Of a stretch of DNA of 64,000 nucleotides, positions 43,956 through 52,184 are shown one piece after another; the stretch's first letter is position 1; every line of letters starts with the position of its first letter. The stretch lies in the NCBI RefSeq assembly GCF_035510375.1, contig NZ_DATKHG010000055.1; one strand, given 5' to 3'. A program made the position numbers and the translations under genes. The stretch comes from Paenibacillus_I sp035510375. Its GTDB lineage: Bacteria > Bacillota > Bacilli > Paenibacillales > Paenibacillaceae. Under the pieces are notes generated by a model. It made no database searches and was not told where the DNA came from. It worked only from the letters and a program-made list of their open reading frames with translations.

Positions 43956-44880
43956 GCGGCTCACGGGCACGATCGTTAAAGCGTTAAGCGGTTATTACTA
44001 CGTCTATCCCGACGGCCGCGCGGACGATTCGGTCAGCGACCCGATCCAATGCCGCGCGCGGGGCATATTCAAGAAAAAAGGCCTGTCCCCGCTCGTTGGG
44101 GACAAGGTTGTTTACAGCGTTGCCGAGACGGGAGAGGGGACGGTCGACGAGCTGCTCCCGCGCATCTCGGAGCTTATCAGGCCGCCGGTGGCCAATATCG
44201 AGCTGGCCGTTCTCGTATTTTCCGTCACGGAGCCTGCGCTCAACCTGCAGCTGCTGGACAAGTTTCTCGCGCATATCGAGCACGCCGGCATTGAAGCCAT
44301 GCTCTGTCTCAGCAAAAGCGACCTGGCGGAAGAGGCGGAGCCGGAGGAAACCGCGGCGAGAGCGGCGCTGGCTGATGTGGAGCGCATATACGCGCCGATC
44401 GGCTACGATATCGTCGTGACCAGCTCGCGCAAGGGGGCTGGAACGGATGCGCTGCTCGAGCGTCTGCGCGGCCGCCTGTCGGTATTCGCCGGCCAATCGG
44501 GCGTGGGGAAGTCGTCGCTGCTTAACGCGCTCGTGCCGGGCTTGATGCTGGAGACGAACGCCATCAGCTCCAGGCTTGGCCGGGGCAAGCATACGACGCG
44601 CCACTGCGAGTTGGTCGCCATCGGCGACGGCGGCTACGTGGCGGACACGCCCGGCTTCAGCCAGCTTGATTTTCAGGAACTGGGGATCGAGGAGCTGGGT
44701 TACTGCTTCCGCGAATTCCGGGCGCTGCTGCCGGATTGCAAGTTCCGCGGCTGCACGCACGTCCACGAGCCCGGCTGCGCCGTCATCGCCGCTTTGGAAG
44801 CCGGCGAGGTGGCGCAAAGCCGTTACGACAATTATGTGCAATTTCTGGGAGAAATGAAGGAGAAGAAGCGGAGGTACTGA
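43936..44880 (+). CDS. rsgA: Ribosome small-subunit-dependent GTPase A
   Basis: A circularly permuted GTPase that checks late 30S maturation. It is 314 residues. An OB fold (about 1-75) precedes the G domain, in which LSKSDL (G4) comes before GQSGVGKSSLLN (G1) and DTPGF (G3), the permuted order. The C-terminal zinc finger has Cys and His in CFREF...CKFRGCTHVHEPGC. Bacillus CpgA (YloQ) is the orthologue and a PrkC target. The start at 43936 overlaps the end of prkC by 20 bases. Confidence 0.96.
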   Translation: MSGKRTERLTGTIVKALSGYYYVYPDGRADDSVSDPIQCRARGIFKKKGLSPLVGDKVVYSVAETGEGTVDELLPRISELIRPPVANIELAVLVFSVTEPALNLQLLDKFLAHIEHAGIEAMLCLSKSDLAEEAEPEETAARAALADVERIYAPIGYDIVVTSSRKGAGTDALLERLRGRLSVFAGQSGVGKSSLLNALVPGLMLETNAISSRLGRGKHTTRHCELVAIGDGGYVADTPGFSQLDFQELGIEELGYCFREFRALLPDCKFRGCTHVHEPGCAVIAALEAGEVAQSRYDNYVQFLGEMKEKKRRY

Positions 44881-44881
44881 C

Positions 44882-45541
44882 ATGACGATTATCGCACCGT
44901 CGATTCTGTCCGCCGATTTCGGGCGGCTGGCCGACGAAATTGCCGATGCCGACCGGAGCGGAGGCGATTGGATTCATGTGGACATCATGGACGGCCATTT
45001 CGTGCCGAACATTACGTTCGGACCCGTCGTCGTCGGCGCGGTCCGGCAGGCGACGAAGCTGCCGTTCGACGTCCATCTGATGATCAAGGAGCCGGAACGG
45101 TATATCGCCGATTTCGCGAAGGCCGGCGCGGACCGGATCACCGTGCACGCCGAGGCCTGCGTCCATCTGCACCGCGTCATCCATATGATCAAGGAGCAGG
45201 GAATCCCCGCCGGCGTGGCGCTTAATCCGGCGACGCCCCTGTCGGCGGTCGAGCATGTGCTGGAGGACATCGATCTGGTGCTGTGCATGACGGTCAATCC
45301 GGGCTTCGGCGGGCAGGCGTTCATCCCGGCCGTACTGGCCAAGCTGCGCGAGCTTCGGGATAAAGCAGACAAACGCGGCCTGTCAGGCCTCCATATCCAG
45401 GTCGACGGCGGCATCAATAAGGAAACGGCCCGGCTGGTAAAGGAAGCGGGCGCGAATGTGCTCGTCGCCGGCAGCGCCGTATTCGCGCGCCCCGACCGCG
45501 CCGCCGCCATTGCGGAGCTTAGACAGACTGCGAGGGAATAG
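44882..45541 (+). CDS. rpe: Ribulose-phosphate 3-epimerase
   Basis: Interconverts ribulose 5-phosphate and xylulose 5-phosphate in the pentose phosphate pathway. It is 219 residues forming a TIM barrel. IAPSILSADFGRL opens it; HVDIMDGHFVPNITFGP, DVHLMI, MTVNPGFGGQ and QVDGGI are the family motifs with the metal-binding His/Asp and the phosphate site. GGAGGTACTGAC precedes ATG 44882. It ends the long prpC operon and has a terminator. Confidence 0.97.
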   Translation: MTIIAPSILSADFGRLADEIADADRSGGDWIHVDIMDGHFVPNITFGPVVVGAVRQATKLPFDVHLMIKEPERYIADFAKAGADRITVHAEACVHLHRVIHMIKEQGIPAGVALNPATPLSAVEHVLEDIDLVLCMTVNPGFGGQAFIPAVLAKLRELRDKADKRGLSGLHIQVDGGINKETARLVKEAGANVLVAGSAVFARPDRAAAIAELRQTARE

Positions 45542-45562
45542 GACAAATCGGCTATGCATAGG

Positions 45563-45600
45563 ATGGTTACATGAGTGCGGATCTCGTGTAACCATTTTTG
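45563..45600 (+). terminator. Terminator after rpe
   Basis: ATGGTTACA pairs with TGTAACCAT through a second short GAG/CTC stem, followed by TTTTTG. Confidence 0.8.
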
Positions 45601-45667
45601 TCGTGAGCGTATAGACTGGAGTGGAACCGCGTAAATGCCGATGAGCGCGCCTAAGGAGGGAAGGAGC

Positions 45668-45748
45668 ATGAAATTTTACACGATCAAGCTGCCGAAGTTT
45701 TTGGGTGGTTTCGTCAAAGCGATTTTAAATACATTCCAGAAGAACTAG
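45668..45748 (+). CDS. spoVM: Stage V sporulation protein M
   Basis: A 26-residue amphipathic helix peptide that senses the curvature of the forespore outer membrane and anchors the spore coat basement protein SpoIVA. The sequence MKFYTIKLPKFLGGFVKAIL is the typical N-terminus, including Pro9. AAGGAGGGAAGGAG precedes the ATG. It lies after rpe, as in Bacillus. It is expected to be sigma-E controlled, but no confident sigma-E promoter is seen. No thiN gene lies between rpe and spoVM, unlike Bacillus subtilis. Confidence 0.96.
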   Translation: MKFYTIKLPKFLGGFVKAILNTFQKN

Positions 45749-45814
45749 CAGCCTCCGGCCGCCTGCCGATCGGGGATTACGGAGAGCCTGCCGAGCCCTG
45801 CCGCAGCTGGAAAC

Positions 45815-45848
45815 GAAAAAAGCACCTGATGGCATCAGGTGCTTTTTC
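45815..45848. terminator. Bidirectional terminator between spoVM and rpmB
   Basis: AAAAAAGCACCTGAT/ATCAGGTGCTTTTT with loop GGC, with an A run and T run on opposite sides. It serves both convergent genes. Confidence 0.92.
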
Positions 45849-45869
45849 TCACGGGCCGCGAAGACCGGA

Positions 45870-46058
45870 TTAAACGCGGGTAAGTTTCCCGGATTTCAAC
45901 GCGCGGGCGCTGACCCATACGCGCTTCGGTTTACCGTCCACAAGGATGCGAACCTTTTGTACGTTAACGCCCCAGGTACGGCGGTTTTTGTTGTTGGCGT
46001 GGGAAACGTGGTTGCCTTTGCCGGGCGCCTTGCCCGTCACGAAACATTTGCGAGACAT
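45870..46058 (-). CDS. rpmB: 50S ribosomal protein L28
   Basis: 62 residues, the usual length, ending in the near-universal VRILVDGKPKRVWVSARALKSGKLTRV. It is the form with a single Cys in MSRKCFVTGK, not the four-cysteine zinc form. GAAGGAGGTG lies before ATG 46058. It is transcribed against its neighbours, exactly as in the Bacillus spoVM-rpmB-yloU order. Confidence 0.97.
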   Translation of the reverse strand: MSRKCFVTGKAPGKGNHVSHANNKNRRTWGVNVQKVRILVDGKPKRVWVSARALKSGKLTRV

Positions 46059-46333
46059 GAAATACACCTCCTTCAGAAGCTTCCGCTCAATGACACATAC
46101 AAACACACACTCGAATAGTTTAGCACAGCCTGAGGCGAAAATCCACCACCACTTTTCATCCCACTTTCATACACCGTCATTCCGGATGGAGGTCCGAATC
46201 GCATAAAGGGAATAAAAGACGGCGCGCCGGCCGGAAAGCGTGCGCAACGGACCCGCAGGCGGCCCAAAATGAGCGCAGAAAGGCGAAAATTAAAGATTTT
46301 GTAGAGTAATCGACCGAATTGCCTTAATTTTAT

Positions 46334-46362
46334 TTGAGTTATTAAGGCGCGGAACATATAAT
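46334..46362 (+). promoter_or_regulatory. Sigma-A promoter of yloU-fakA
   Basis: TTGAGT (46334-46339), a 17-base spacer and perfect TATAAT (46357-46362), 40 bases before yloU. The rest of the 46059-46402 gap holds the rpmB upstream region and nothing else I can name. Confidence 0.8.
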
Positions 46363-46402
46363 TATGGTAGTCCGACAACCTTTACGCAAGGAGTGAGCAC
46401 CC

Positions 46403-46762
46403 ATGCCGTTGCAGTTTAACACGGAGCTAGGAAACGTATTTGTTACAGACAATGTCATATCGGTCATCGCCGGATCTGCCGCCATGGAGTGTTTTGGACT
46501 AGTCGGAATGGCTTCGCGCAAGCAGCTGAAGGACGGGATCGCCGAACTGCTCGGCCGTGAAAATCTTTCGCGCGGTGTCGAAGTGCGCCGGGAAAACGAA
46601 CAACTGCACATTGATCTGTATATCATCGTCAGCTACGGAACCAAAATATCGGAAGTCGCGCACAATATTCAGTCCAAGGTCAAGTATGTGTTGAATGATG
46701 TGGTAGGTCTCCAAGCGGATCAGGTCCATATTTTCGTCCAAGGCGTACGTGTATCTCGGTAG
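46403..46762 (+). CDS. yloU: Asp23/Gls24 family protein YloU
   Basis: 119 residues with the Asp23 pattern: VFVTDNVISVIAGSAAMECFGLVGM at the front and LHIDLYIIVSYGTKISEVAHNIQSKVKYVLNDVVGLQADQVHIFVQGVRV at the back. It is cotranscribed with fakA, 11 bases apart. This pairing is conserved in Firmicutes, but the role of YloU is not settled. It is a paralogue of the protein at 10234. CAAGGAGTG precedes the ATG. Confidence 0.95.
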   Translation: MPLQFNTELGNVFVTDNVISVIAGSAAMECFGLVGMASRKQLKDGIAELLGRENLSRGVEVRRENEQLHIDLYIIVSYGTKISEVAHNIQSKVKYVLNDVVGLQADQVHIFVQGVRVSR

Positions 46763-46773
46763 GGGGGTCTCCT

Positions 46774-48615
46774 TTGAGCAAGCGCTTGTTGAACGGAACG
46801 GATTTTATGCAAATGGCGCTCCTGGGCACGGCTGTGTTGGAACGCAATGCGGAGCGGATAAACGCCCTGAATGTTTTCCCTGTGCCTGACGGCGACACGG
46901 GAACGAATATGAATTTAACGATGAAATCGGGCGCGAGCGAGCTGCAAAGCCGTCCGTCCGCCTCATTGGGCAAAGCGGCAGAAGCGCTTTCAAAAGGTTT
47001 GCTGATGGGTGCCCGGGGCAACTCGGGCGTCATCCTGTCGCAGCTGTTCCGCGGCTTCTCGCGAAGCGTGGCGGGACTGGAAGAAGCCGGCCCCGTCCAG
47101 TTCGCGGCGGCGCTGCAGCTAGGTGTCGACACGGCGTACAAGTCGGTCGTCAAGCCGGTTGAGGGCACGATACTGACGGTCGCCCGGGAAGCGGCGAAGC
47201 ACGCGGTACATATCGCCCGGCGCATGCCCGATGTGGAAGCGCTCATGAAAGAAGTGACGGCCAAAGCGCGGGAGACGCTGCTTAGGACGCCGGACATGCT
47301 TCCGGTTCTGAAGCAGGTCGGCGTCGTCGATTCCGGCGGGCAGGGCCTCCTCTGCATCTATGAAGGCTTCGTTCAATGCCTGTCGGGGACGGCAGGCGCC
47401 GACTATACGCCCCCGGCAGCATTCTCGCGCCCGGCTGCGGCAGGACGGGACGCGGGAGCCGCGGCGGTTCAGCCGCCGCCGGCACCCGGGACGGCCGCCG
47501 CTTCCGCCCGCTCGGCGCAATCGCGCCTTGCGACGGAATCGATCGAATTCCTGTACGATATGGAATTTTTCATTAATCGGACGCTGGGCAAGCCGTCGCC
47601 GATGAAGTTCGACGAGAGCTGGTTCAAGCGCGCCCTCGCCAAGGACGGCGATTCGATCGTCGTCATTGCGGACGACGAAATCATCAAGGTGCATGTCCAT
47701 TCCCGCAAGCCGGGCGATGTGCTGAATATGGCGCTTCCGTACGGCGAGCTGACGGACATCCGCATTCTGAACATGCGGGAGCAGCATCGCGATCTGCTCG
47801 AACACGACGGCACCGTCTACGACGAGACGGCGGACGAGGGGCGGCATGCGCCGCTTTCGCCGTATGCCGCCCTGGCGGAAACCGGGCTCGCGGCGCCCGT
47901 GGTGCTGACGGGCGGGGCCCCGGTTCAGGGCGTGCCGCCGGAGCAGGTGCACGAGTACGCGCCTTACGGGATTGTGGCTGTCGCGATGGGCGAAGGCATC
48001 TCCAACATTTTCCGCGATAATGAGGCCGATATCGTGCTGTCCGGCGGGCAGACGATGAATCCGAGCACGGAGGATTTCGTCCAGGCCATCGGCTCGCTTA
48101 GCGCCGAGCATATCTATTTGCTGCCGAACAATTCCAACATTATTTTGGCGGCGCAGCAGGCGGCCGAGCTCAGCGAACGGAACGTGACGGTCGTGCCCAC
48201 GCGGACGATTCCGCAAGGCATGGCCGCATTGCTGGCGTTTAACGAGGCTGAATCGCCCGAACGCAATATCGAGCGCATGAAGCAGGCGGCGGAATCGGTG
48301 CTGTCCGGCCAGGTCACGCTCGCGGTCCGCGACACGCAGATGGACGGACTGTCGATCCGGAATGGCGACTATATCGGCATTATGGATAAAGAAATCGTTT
48401 CGGCGTCGGCGAGCCTGCAGGATGCATGCCGGACGCTGCTGTCGCGCATGATGGAGGATGGAGGCGAGCTCGTGACCATCCTGACGGGCGAAGGCTCCCT
48501 GGCGGAGGAAACGAACGAACTGGCGAAGTGGGTTGCACGGACATTTCCAGAGGCCGAACTCGAGGTGCATCCGGGCGGACAGCCGTTGTACCCATATTTG
48601 ATAGCGGTTGAATAA
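46774..48615 (+). CDS. fakA: Fatty acid kinase catalytic subunit FakA
   Basis: Phosphorylates fatty acids held by FakB so that exogenous or recycled fatty acids can enter phospholipids. It is 613 residues. The N-terminal Dha-kinase-like ATP domain contains NALNVFPVPDGDTGTNM, GARGNSGVILSQ and VDSGGQGL. A low-complexity Ala/Pro linker lies at about 205-250. A middle zinc-binding domain and a C-terminal DegV-like domain follow. The TTG start at 46774 follows GGGGGG. A DegV/FakB-type gene follows 22 bases downstream. Confidence 0.95.
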   Translation: MSKRLLNGTDFMQMALLGTAVLERNAERINALNVFPVPDGDTGTNMNLTMKSGASELQSRPSASLGKAAEALSKGLLMGARGNSGVILSQLFRGFSRSVAGLEEAGPVQFAAALQLGVDTAYKSVVKPVEGTILTVAREAAKHAVHIARRMPDVEALMKEVTAKARETLLRTPDMLPVLKQVGVVDSGGQGLLCIYEGFVQCLSGTAGADYTPPAAFSRPAAAGRDAGAAAVQPPPAPGTAAASARSAQSRLATESIEFLYDMEFFINRTLGKPSPMKFDESWFKRALAKDGDSIVVIADDEIIKVHVHSRKPGDVLNMALPYGELTDIRILNMREQHRDLLEHDGTVYDETADEGRHAPLSPYAALAETGLAAPVVLTGGAPVQGVPPEQVHEYAPYGIVAVAMGEGISNIFRDNEADIVLSGGQTMNPSTEDFVQAIGSLSAEHIYLLPNNSNIILAAQQAAELSERNVTVVPTRTIPQGMAALLAFNEAESPERNIERMKQAAESVLSGQVTLAVRDTQMDGLSIRNGDYIGIMDKEIVSASASLQDACRTLLSRMMEDGGELVTILTGEGSLAEETNELAKWVARTFPEAELEVHPGGQPLYPYLIAVE

Positions 48616-48637
48616 CGGTTAATGGGAGGCGGAGCGC

Positions 48638-49492
48638 GTGTGCGCGGTTAAAATCGTAGTGGACAGCACGGCGGATATTTCGCGGGAGCTTCGGGAACGG
48701 CTGGGCATCGAAATGGTGCCGCTGAAGGTTCATTTCGGAGAGGAGCAATTTTTGGATGGCGTCACGATCGATCCCGACGACTTCTACGACAAGCTGGCTT
48801 CCTCGCCCGCGCTGCCGACGACGTCGCAGCCTTCGCCGATCGAGTTCCAGGAGGCTTATGAACGGATTTTGAAGGAAACTCCGGACGCGCAAATCATATC
48901 GTACCATCTGAGCGCGAAGTTCAGCGGCACTTATCAGTCGGCCACGATCGGCCGCACGATGCTCGAATCCGACGCCGACATCACGGTCATCGATTCGAAG
49001 TCGGCATCCTGCGGCTTCGGCCTGATCGCGATTCGAGCGGCGGAGCTCGCCAAGGAAGGCCGCTCGAAAGCGGAGATTTTGGCCGAGATCGACCGGCTTT
49101 CGCGCGATTTGAAGCTGTACTTCCTGGTGGATACGCTGGAATACTTGCAGCGGGGCGGCCGAATCGGCAAGGCGGCGGCGCTGTTCGGCTCGATTCTGAA
49201 CATCAAGCCGATCCTGACGATCGACCGCGAAGGCACGGTGGCTCCGGTGGACAAGGTGCGGGGGTCCAAGAAAGCGATGCAGCGCATCGTCGAGCTGCTC
49301 GAGCCGAACTTCGGCAGCGATCCGGTGAACGTCGCCATCGCATGGAGCAAGTACGACGCAGCGGCGAAGGAACTGCTGGAAATGGTCCGGAGCCGATTCA
49401 ACGTACAGGATGTGCACGAAACCACGCTCGGCGCCGTTATCGGCACCCATGTCGGGCCCGGGACGGCGGCCGTGTTTATGTATAGGGTGTGA
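48638..49492 (+). CDS. fakB: DegV family fatty-acid-binding protein (FakB-like)
   Basis: 284 residues of the DegV fold. Conserved parts: VVDSTADIS, PLKVHFGEEQFLDG, the TSQPSP loop that holds the fatty-acid carboxylate, SAKFSGTYQSA with the second conserved Ser, and LEYLQRGGRIGK. FakB proteins present a bound fatty acid to FakA. Placement directly behind fakA supports that role; chain specificity cannot be told. GTG 48638 follows GGAGG at eight bases. In Bacillus subtilis the serine dehydratase genes stand here instead. Confidence 0.9.
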   Translation: MCAVKIVVDSTADISRELRERLGIEMVPLKVHFGEEQFLDGVTIDPDDFYDKLASSPALPTTSQPSPIEFQEAYERILKETPDAQIISYHLSAKFSGTYQSATIGRTMLESDADITVIDSKSASCGFGLIAIRAAELAKEGRSKAEILAEIDRLSRDLKLYFLVDTLEYLQRGGRIGKAAALFGSILNIKPILTIDREGTVAPVDKVRGSKKAMQRIVELLEPNFGSDPVNVAIAWSKYDAAAKELLEMVRSRFNVQDVHETTLGAVIGTHVGPGTAAVFMYRV

Positions 49493-49501
49493 TTGCAAAT
49501 T

Positions 49502-51559
49502 ATGACGACGACGGCATTGCATGACATCGCCGTCCGGCAAATCAAAGGCGTGAGCGCTCCCAAGGAACAAGAGCTTCACGCCTTTGGCATTGTGTCGGTG
49601 GCGGATTTGCTGGAATATTTCCCGTTCCGCTACGAGGATTACCGGCTGCGGGCGCTTGCCGAGGTGAAGGACGGCGAGAAAGCGACGGTGCAGGGCAAAA
49701 TTATGAGCGCTCCCTCGCTGCAGCGGTACGGACGCGGCAAGTCGCGGCTTTCCTGCAAGGTGGCGGTGGAGCATCTGCTCGTGACGGCGGTTTGGTTCAA
49801 CCGGCCGTTTCTTCAGGAGCAGCTTGTGCCCGGACGCGAAATTACGCTGACCGGCAAATGGGACCAGCACCGCCGGCAGCTGACCGTCTCCGACTCGGAG
49901 TTCCCCGACAAGGGGGCGGCCAAGACGGGCACGCTCCAGCCGGTCTATTCGGTCGGCGGGGCGATTACGCAGGCCTGGATGCGCAAGACGATCAAGCAGG
50001 CGCTTGACCAATACGGCGCGTTGATCCCGGAGGTGCTTCCCCATGCCCTGACGGAGAAGCATAAGCTTATCCCCCGCCGCGAGGCCGTGATGCTGATGCA
50101 TCTGCCGGGCGATGTGAAGGCCGGCCGGGAGGCCCGCCGTCGGATGGCTTACGAGGAGCTGTTTCTGTTCCAGCTCAAGCTGCAGGCGTTCCGGGCGCTG
50201 ACCCGGGACAAAATGGACGGCGTGGCGCATACGGTTGACAACGAATCGATCCGCGCCTTCGTGGCGGGGCTGCCTTTCGAATTGACGGGCGCACAGAAGA
50301 AGGTCATCAACGAAATCATGTACGATATGCGCCGGCCGTTCTGCATGAACAGGCTGCTGCAGGGAGACGTCGGCGCGGGCAAGACGGTCGTCGCGGCCGT
50401 GGCGCTGTACGCGGCCGTGAAGTCGGGGCATCAGGGCGCGCTCATGGTGCCGACCGAAATATTGGCGGAGCAGCACGCGCGCACGCTGGAGCGGCTTTTT
50501 GAACCGTACGGCGTCCAGATCGGCCTGCTGACCGGCAGTCTTACCGATCGCAGGCGGCGCGACGTGCTCGCCGGCTTGCAGATGGGGCTGGTCGACATCG
50601 TCGTCGGCACGCATGCGCTCATCCAGGAGGACGTGTTTTTCCGCAGCCTGGGTCTTGTCGTGACGGACGAGCAGCACCGTTTCGGCGTCAACCAGCGCAG
50701 CATACTGCGGCGCAAAGGGATGAATCCCGACGTGCTGACGATGACCGCGACGCCGATTCCGCGCACGCTGGCGATTACCGCGTTCGGCGATATGGACGTC
50801 TCGACGATCCGCGAGCGGCCGCAAGGGCGCAAGCCGATCAAGACGTATTGGGTCAAGCATAACGCGATGGACCGTGTGCTCGGCTTCATCAGGCGGGAGG
50901 TCGGGGAAGGCCGGCAGGCCTATGTCATCACGCCGCTGATCGAGGAATCGGAGAAGCTGGACGTGCAGAATGCGATCGACCTTCACGTGCAGATGCAGCA
51001 GGCGTTCCCGGATTTGCGGGTGGCGCTGCTGCACGGACGGCTGTCCGCATCCGAGAAGGAAGCGGTGATGCGGTCGTTCGCCGCGGGGGAGACGCATGTG
51101 CTGGTCGCGACGACGGTCATCGAGGTCGGCGTCGACGTTCCGAACGCGACGCTGATGGTGATCATGGACGCCGAACGGTTCGGCCTTTCCCAGCTTCACC
51201 AGCTGCGGGGCCGCGTCGGCCGGGCGGGGCATCAATCGTACTGCGTGCTTGTGGCCGATCCGAAGTCCGAAACCGGGCAGGAGCGCATGGCCGTCATGAC
51301 GGAGACGGACGACGGCTTCGAGGTGGCCCGCCGCGACCTGGAGCTGCGCGGGCCGGGCGACTTTTTCGGCACGAAGCAGAGCGGCCTGCCGGATTTCAAG
51401 GTGGCGGACATGGCCGCCGACTTCGCGCTGCTCGAGACGGCGCGCGACGACGCGGCGGAGCTCGTGTCGCAGCCGGATTTCCGGCAGCGGTCCGAGTATG
51501 CGGGCCTGCGCTTGCGGCTGGAGCGCGAAGGCGTCTTCCAGGGCGATTTGCTCGATTAA
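49502..51559 (+). CDS. recG: ATP-dependent DNA helicase RecG
   Basis: Reverses stalled forks and branch-migrates Holliday junctions. It is 685 residues from ATG 49502; an in-frame TTG at 49493 directly after the degV stop is an alternative. The N-terminal wedge domain (OB fold, about 60-150) is followed by Walker A GDVGAGKT (Lys294), DEQH (389-392), TATPIPRTLA and the C-terminal motifs VIEVGVDVPNA and HQLRGRVGRAGH. The TRG tail motif is in ARRDLELRGPGDFFGTKQSG. Same position as in Bacillus. Confidence 0.97.
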   Translation: MTTTALHDIAVRQIKGVSAPKEQELHAFGIVSVADLLEYFPFRYEDYRLRALAEVKDGEKATVQGKIMSAPSLQRYGRGKSRLSCKVAVEHLLVTAVWFNRPFLQEQLVPGREITLTGKWDQHRRQLTVSDSEFPDKGAAKTGTLQPVYSVGGAITQAWMRKTIKQALDQYGALIPEVLPHALTEKHKLIPRREAVMLMHLPGDVKAGREARRRMAYEELFLFQLKLQAFRALTRDKMDGVAHTVDNESIRAFVAGLPFELTGAQKKVINEIMYDMRRPFCMNRLLQGDVGAGKTVVAAVALYAAVKSGHQGALMVPTEILAEQHARTLERLFEPYGVQIGLLTGSLTDRRRRDVLAGLQMGLVDIVVGTHALIQEDVFFRSLGLVVTDEQHRFGVNQRSILRRKGMNPDVLTMTATPIPRTLAITAFGDMDVSTIRERPQGRKPIKTYWVKHNAMDRVLGFIRREVGEGRQAYVITPLIEESEKLDVQNAIDLHVQMQQAFPDLRVALLHGRLSASEKEAVMRSFAAGETHVLVATTVIEVGVDVPNATLMVIMDAERFGLSQLHQLRGRVGRAGHQSYCVLVADPKSETGQERMAVMTETDDGFEVARRDLELRGPGDFFGTKQSGLPDFKVADMAADFALLETARDDAAELVSQPDFRQRSEYAGLRLRLEREGVFQGDLLD

Positions 51560-51676
51560 TCCGCCCGCAGGCAACAACCGCGGAGAAGCGGCATATCCTT
51601 TACAGATTGGGATGCGCGGCAGGCCGGTATCCGGCGCGGCGCGCATCCGCCACAATCGGGAAGGAGGTGCGGACGC

Positions 51677-51964
51677 TTGTCCTATCAACAATACGGAATC
51701 CGTCCGGAGCTGGTCGGGCGCGTGAAAATGAAATTGAAGAACCCGGCCGTCAAGGACCGGATCAAAGGTTTGGTGCACGGCATCACGAAGGCCGATCTGC
51801 AGGACCGGCCGAAGGTGAAGCGGATGGTGAAATCGGCGGCGGTCATCCTGAACGAGCCGATCGCGGATGCGGAGACGGAGCAGATCGTCTCGTTTATCGT
51901 CGGGCAGCGCATCGATCCGAACAATACGTTTCACCTGCTCAAGCTTTGGGGCATGTTTCGATAG
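51677..51964 (+). CDS. spoVIF: Stage VI sporulation protein F
   Basis: 95 residues ending in FIVGQRIDPNNTFHLLKLWGMFR, a strong family signature, with DRIKGLVHGITKADLQDRPKVKRMVKSAAVILNEPI in the middle. SpoVIF (YjcC in Bacillus) is needed for proper late spore coat assembly and works with GerE. The TTG start at 51677 follows a perfect AAGGAGGTG. It is a monocistron with a terminator. It is not located next to recG in Bacillus subtilis. Confidence 0.9.
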   Translation: MSYQQYGIRPELVGRVKMKLKNPAVKDRIKGLVHGITKADLQDRPKVKRMVKSAAVILNEPIADAETEQIVSFIVGQRIDPNNTFHLLKLWGMFR

Positions 51965-51976
51965 CGCGGACAGCAT

Positions 51977-52025
51977 AAAGGCTTCTCCTTCGCCATCAGC
52001 GGATGGCGTCGGGGAAGCTTTTTTC
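51977..52025 (+). terminator. Terminator after spoVIF
   Basis: Long imperfect stem: GGCTTCTCC and CGCCATC pair with GATGGCG and GGGGAAGC, followed by TTTTTT. Confidence 0.88.
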
Positions 52026-52184
52026 CGGATGGAGTCCACTTGCCCCCGTTATAACGACAGTTGCCGGCCGTCGGCCGAAAATTCTCCCGCACGACCGTCC
52101 CGGTTAAGGAATAACCTGCGGGTAGATAATGGTGCTATCGACGGTCGTCAAAGGACGGCCTTCAAGGAAAGGGGAGTGCCGATT

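Noticed and set aside
48380..52039. A 1219-codon open frame on the minus strand across fakA, degV, recG and spoVIF
   Set aside because: It lies entirely opposite four well-supported genes, translates to Arg/His/Leu-rich sequence without domains, and is the usual effect of high GC at third codon positions.
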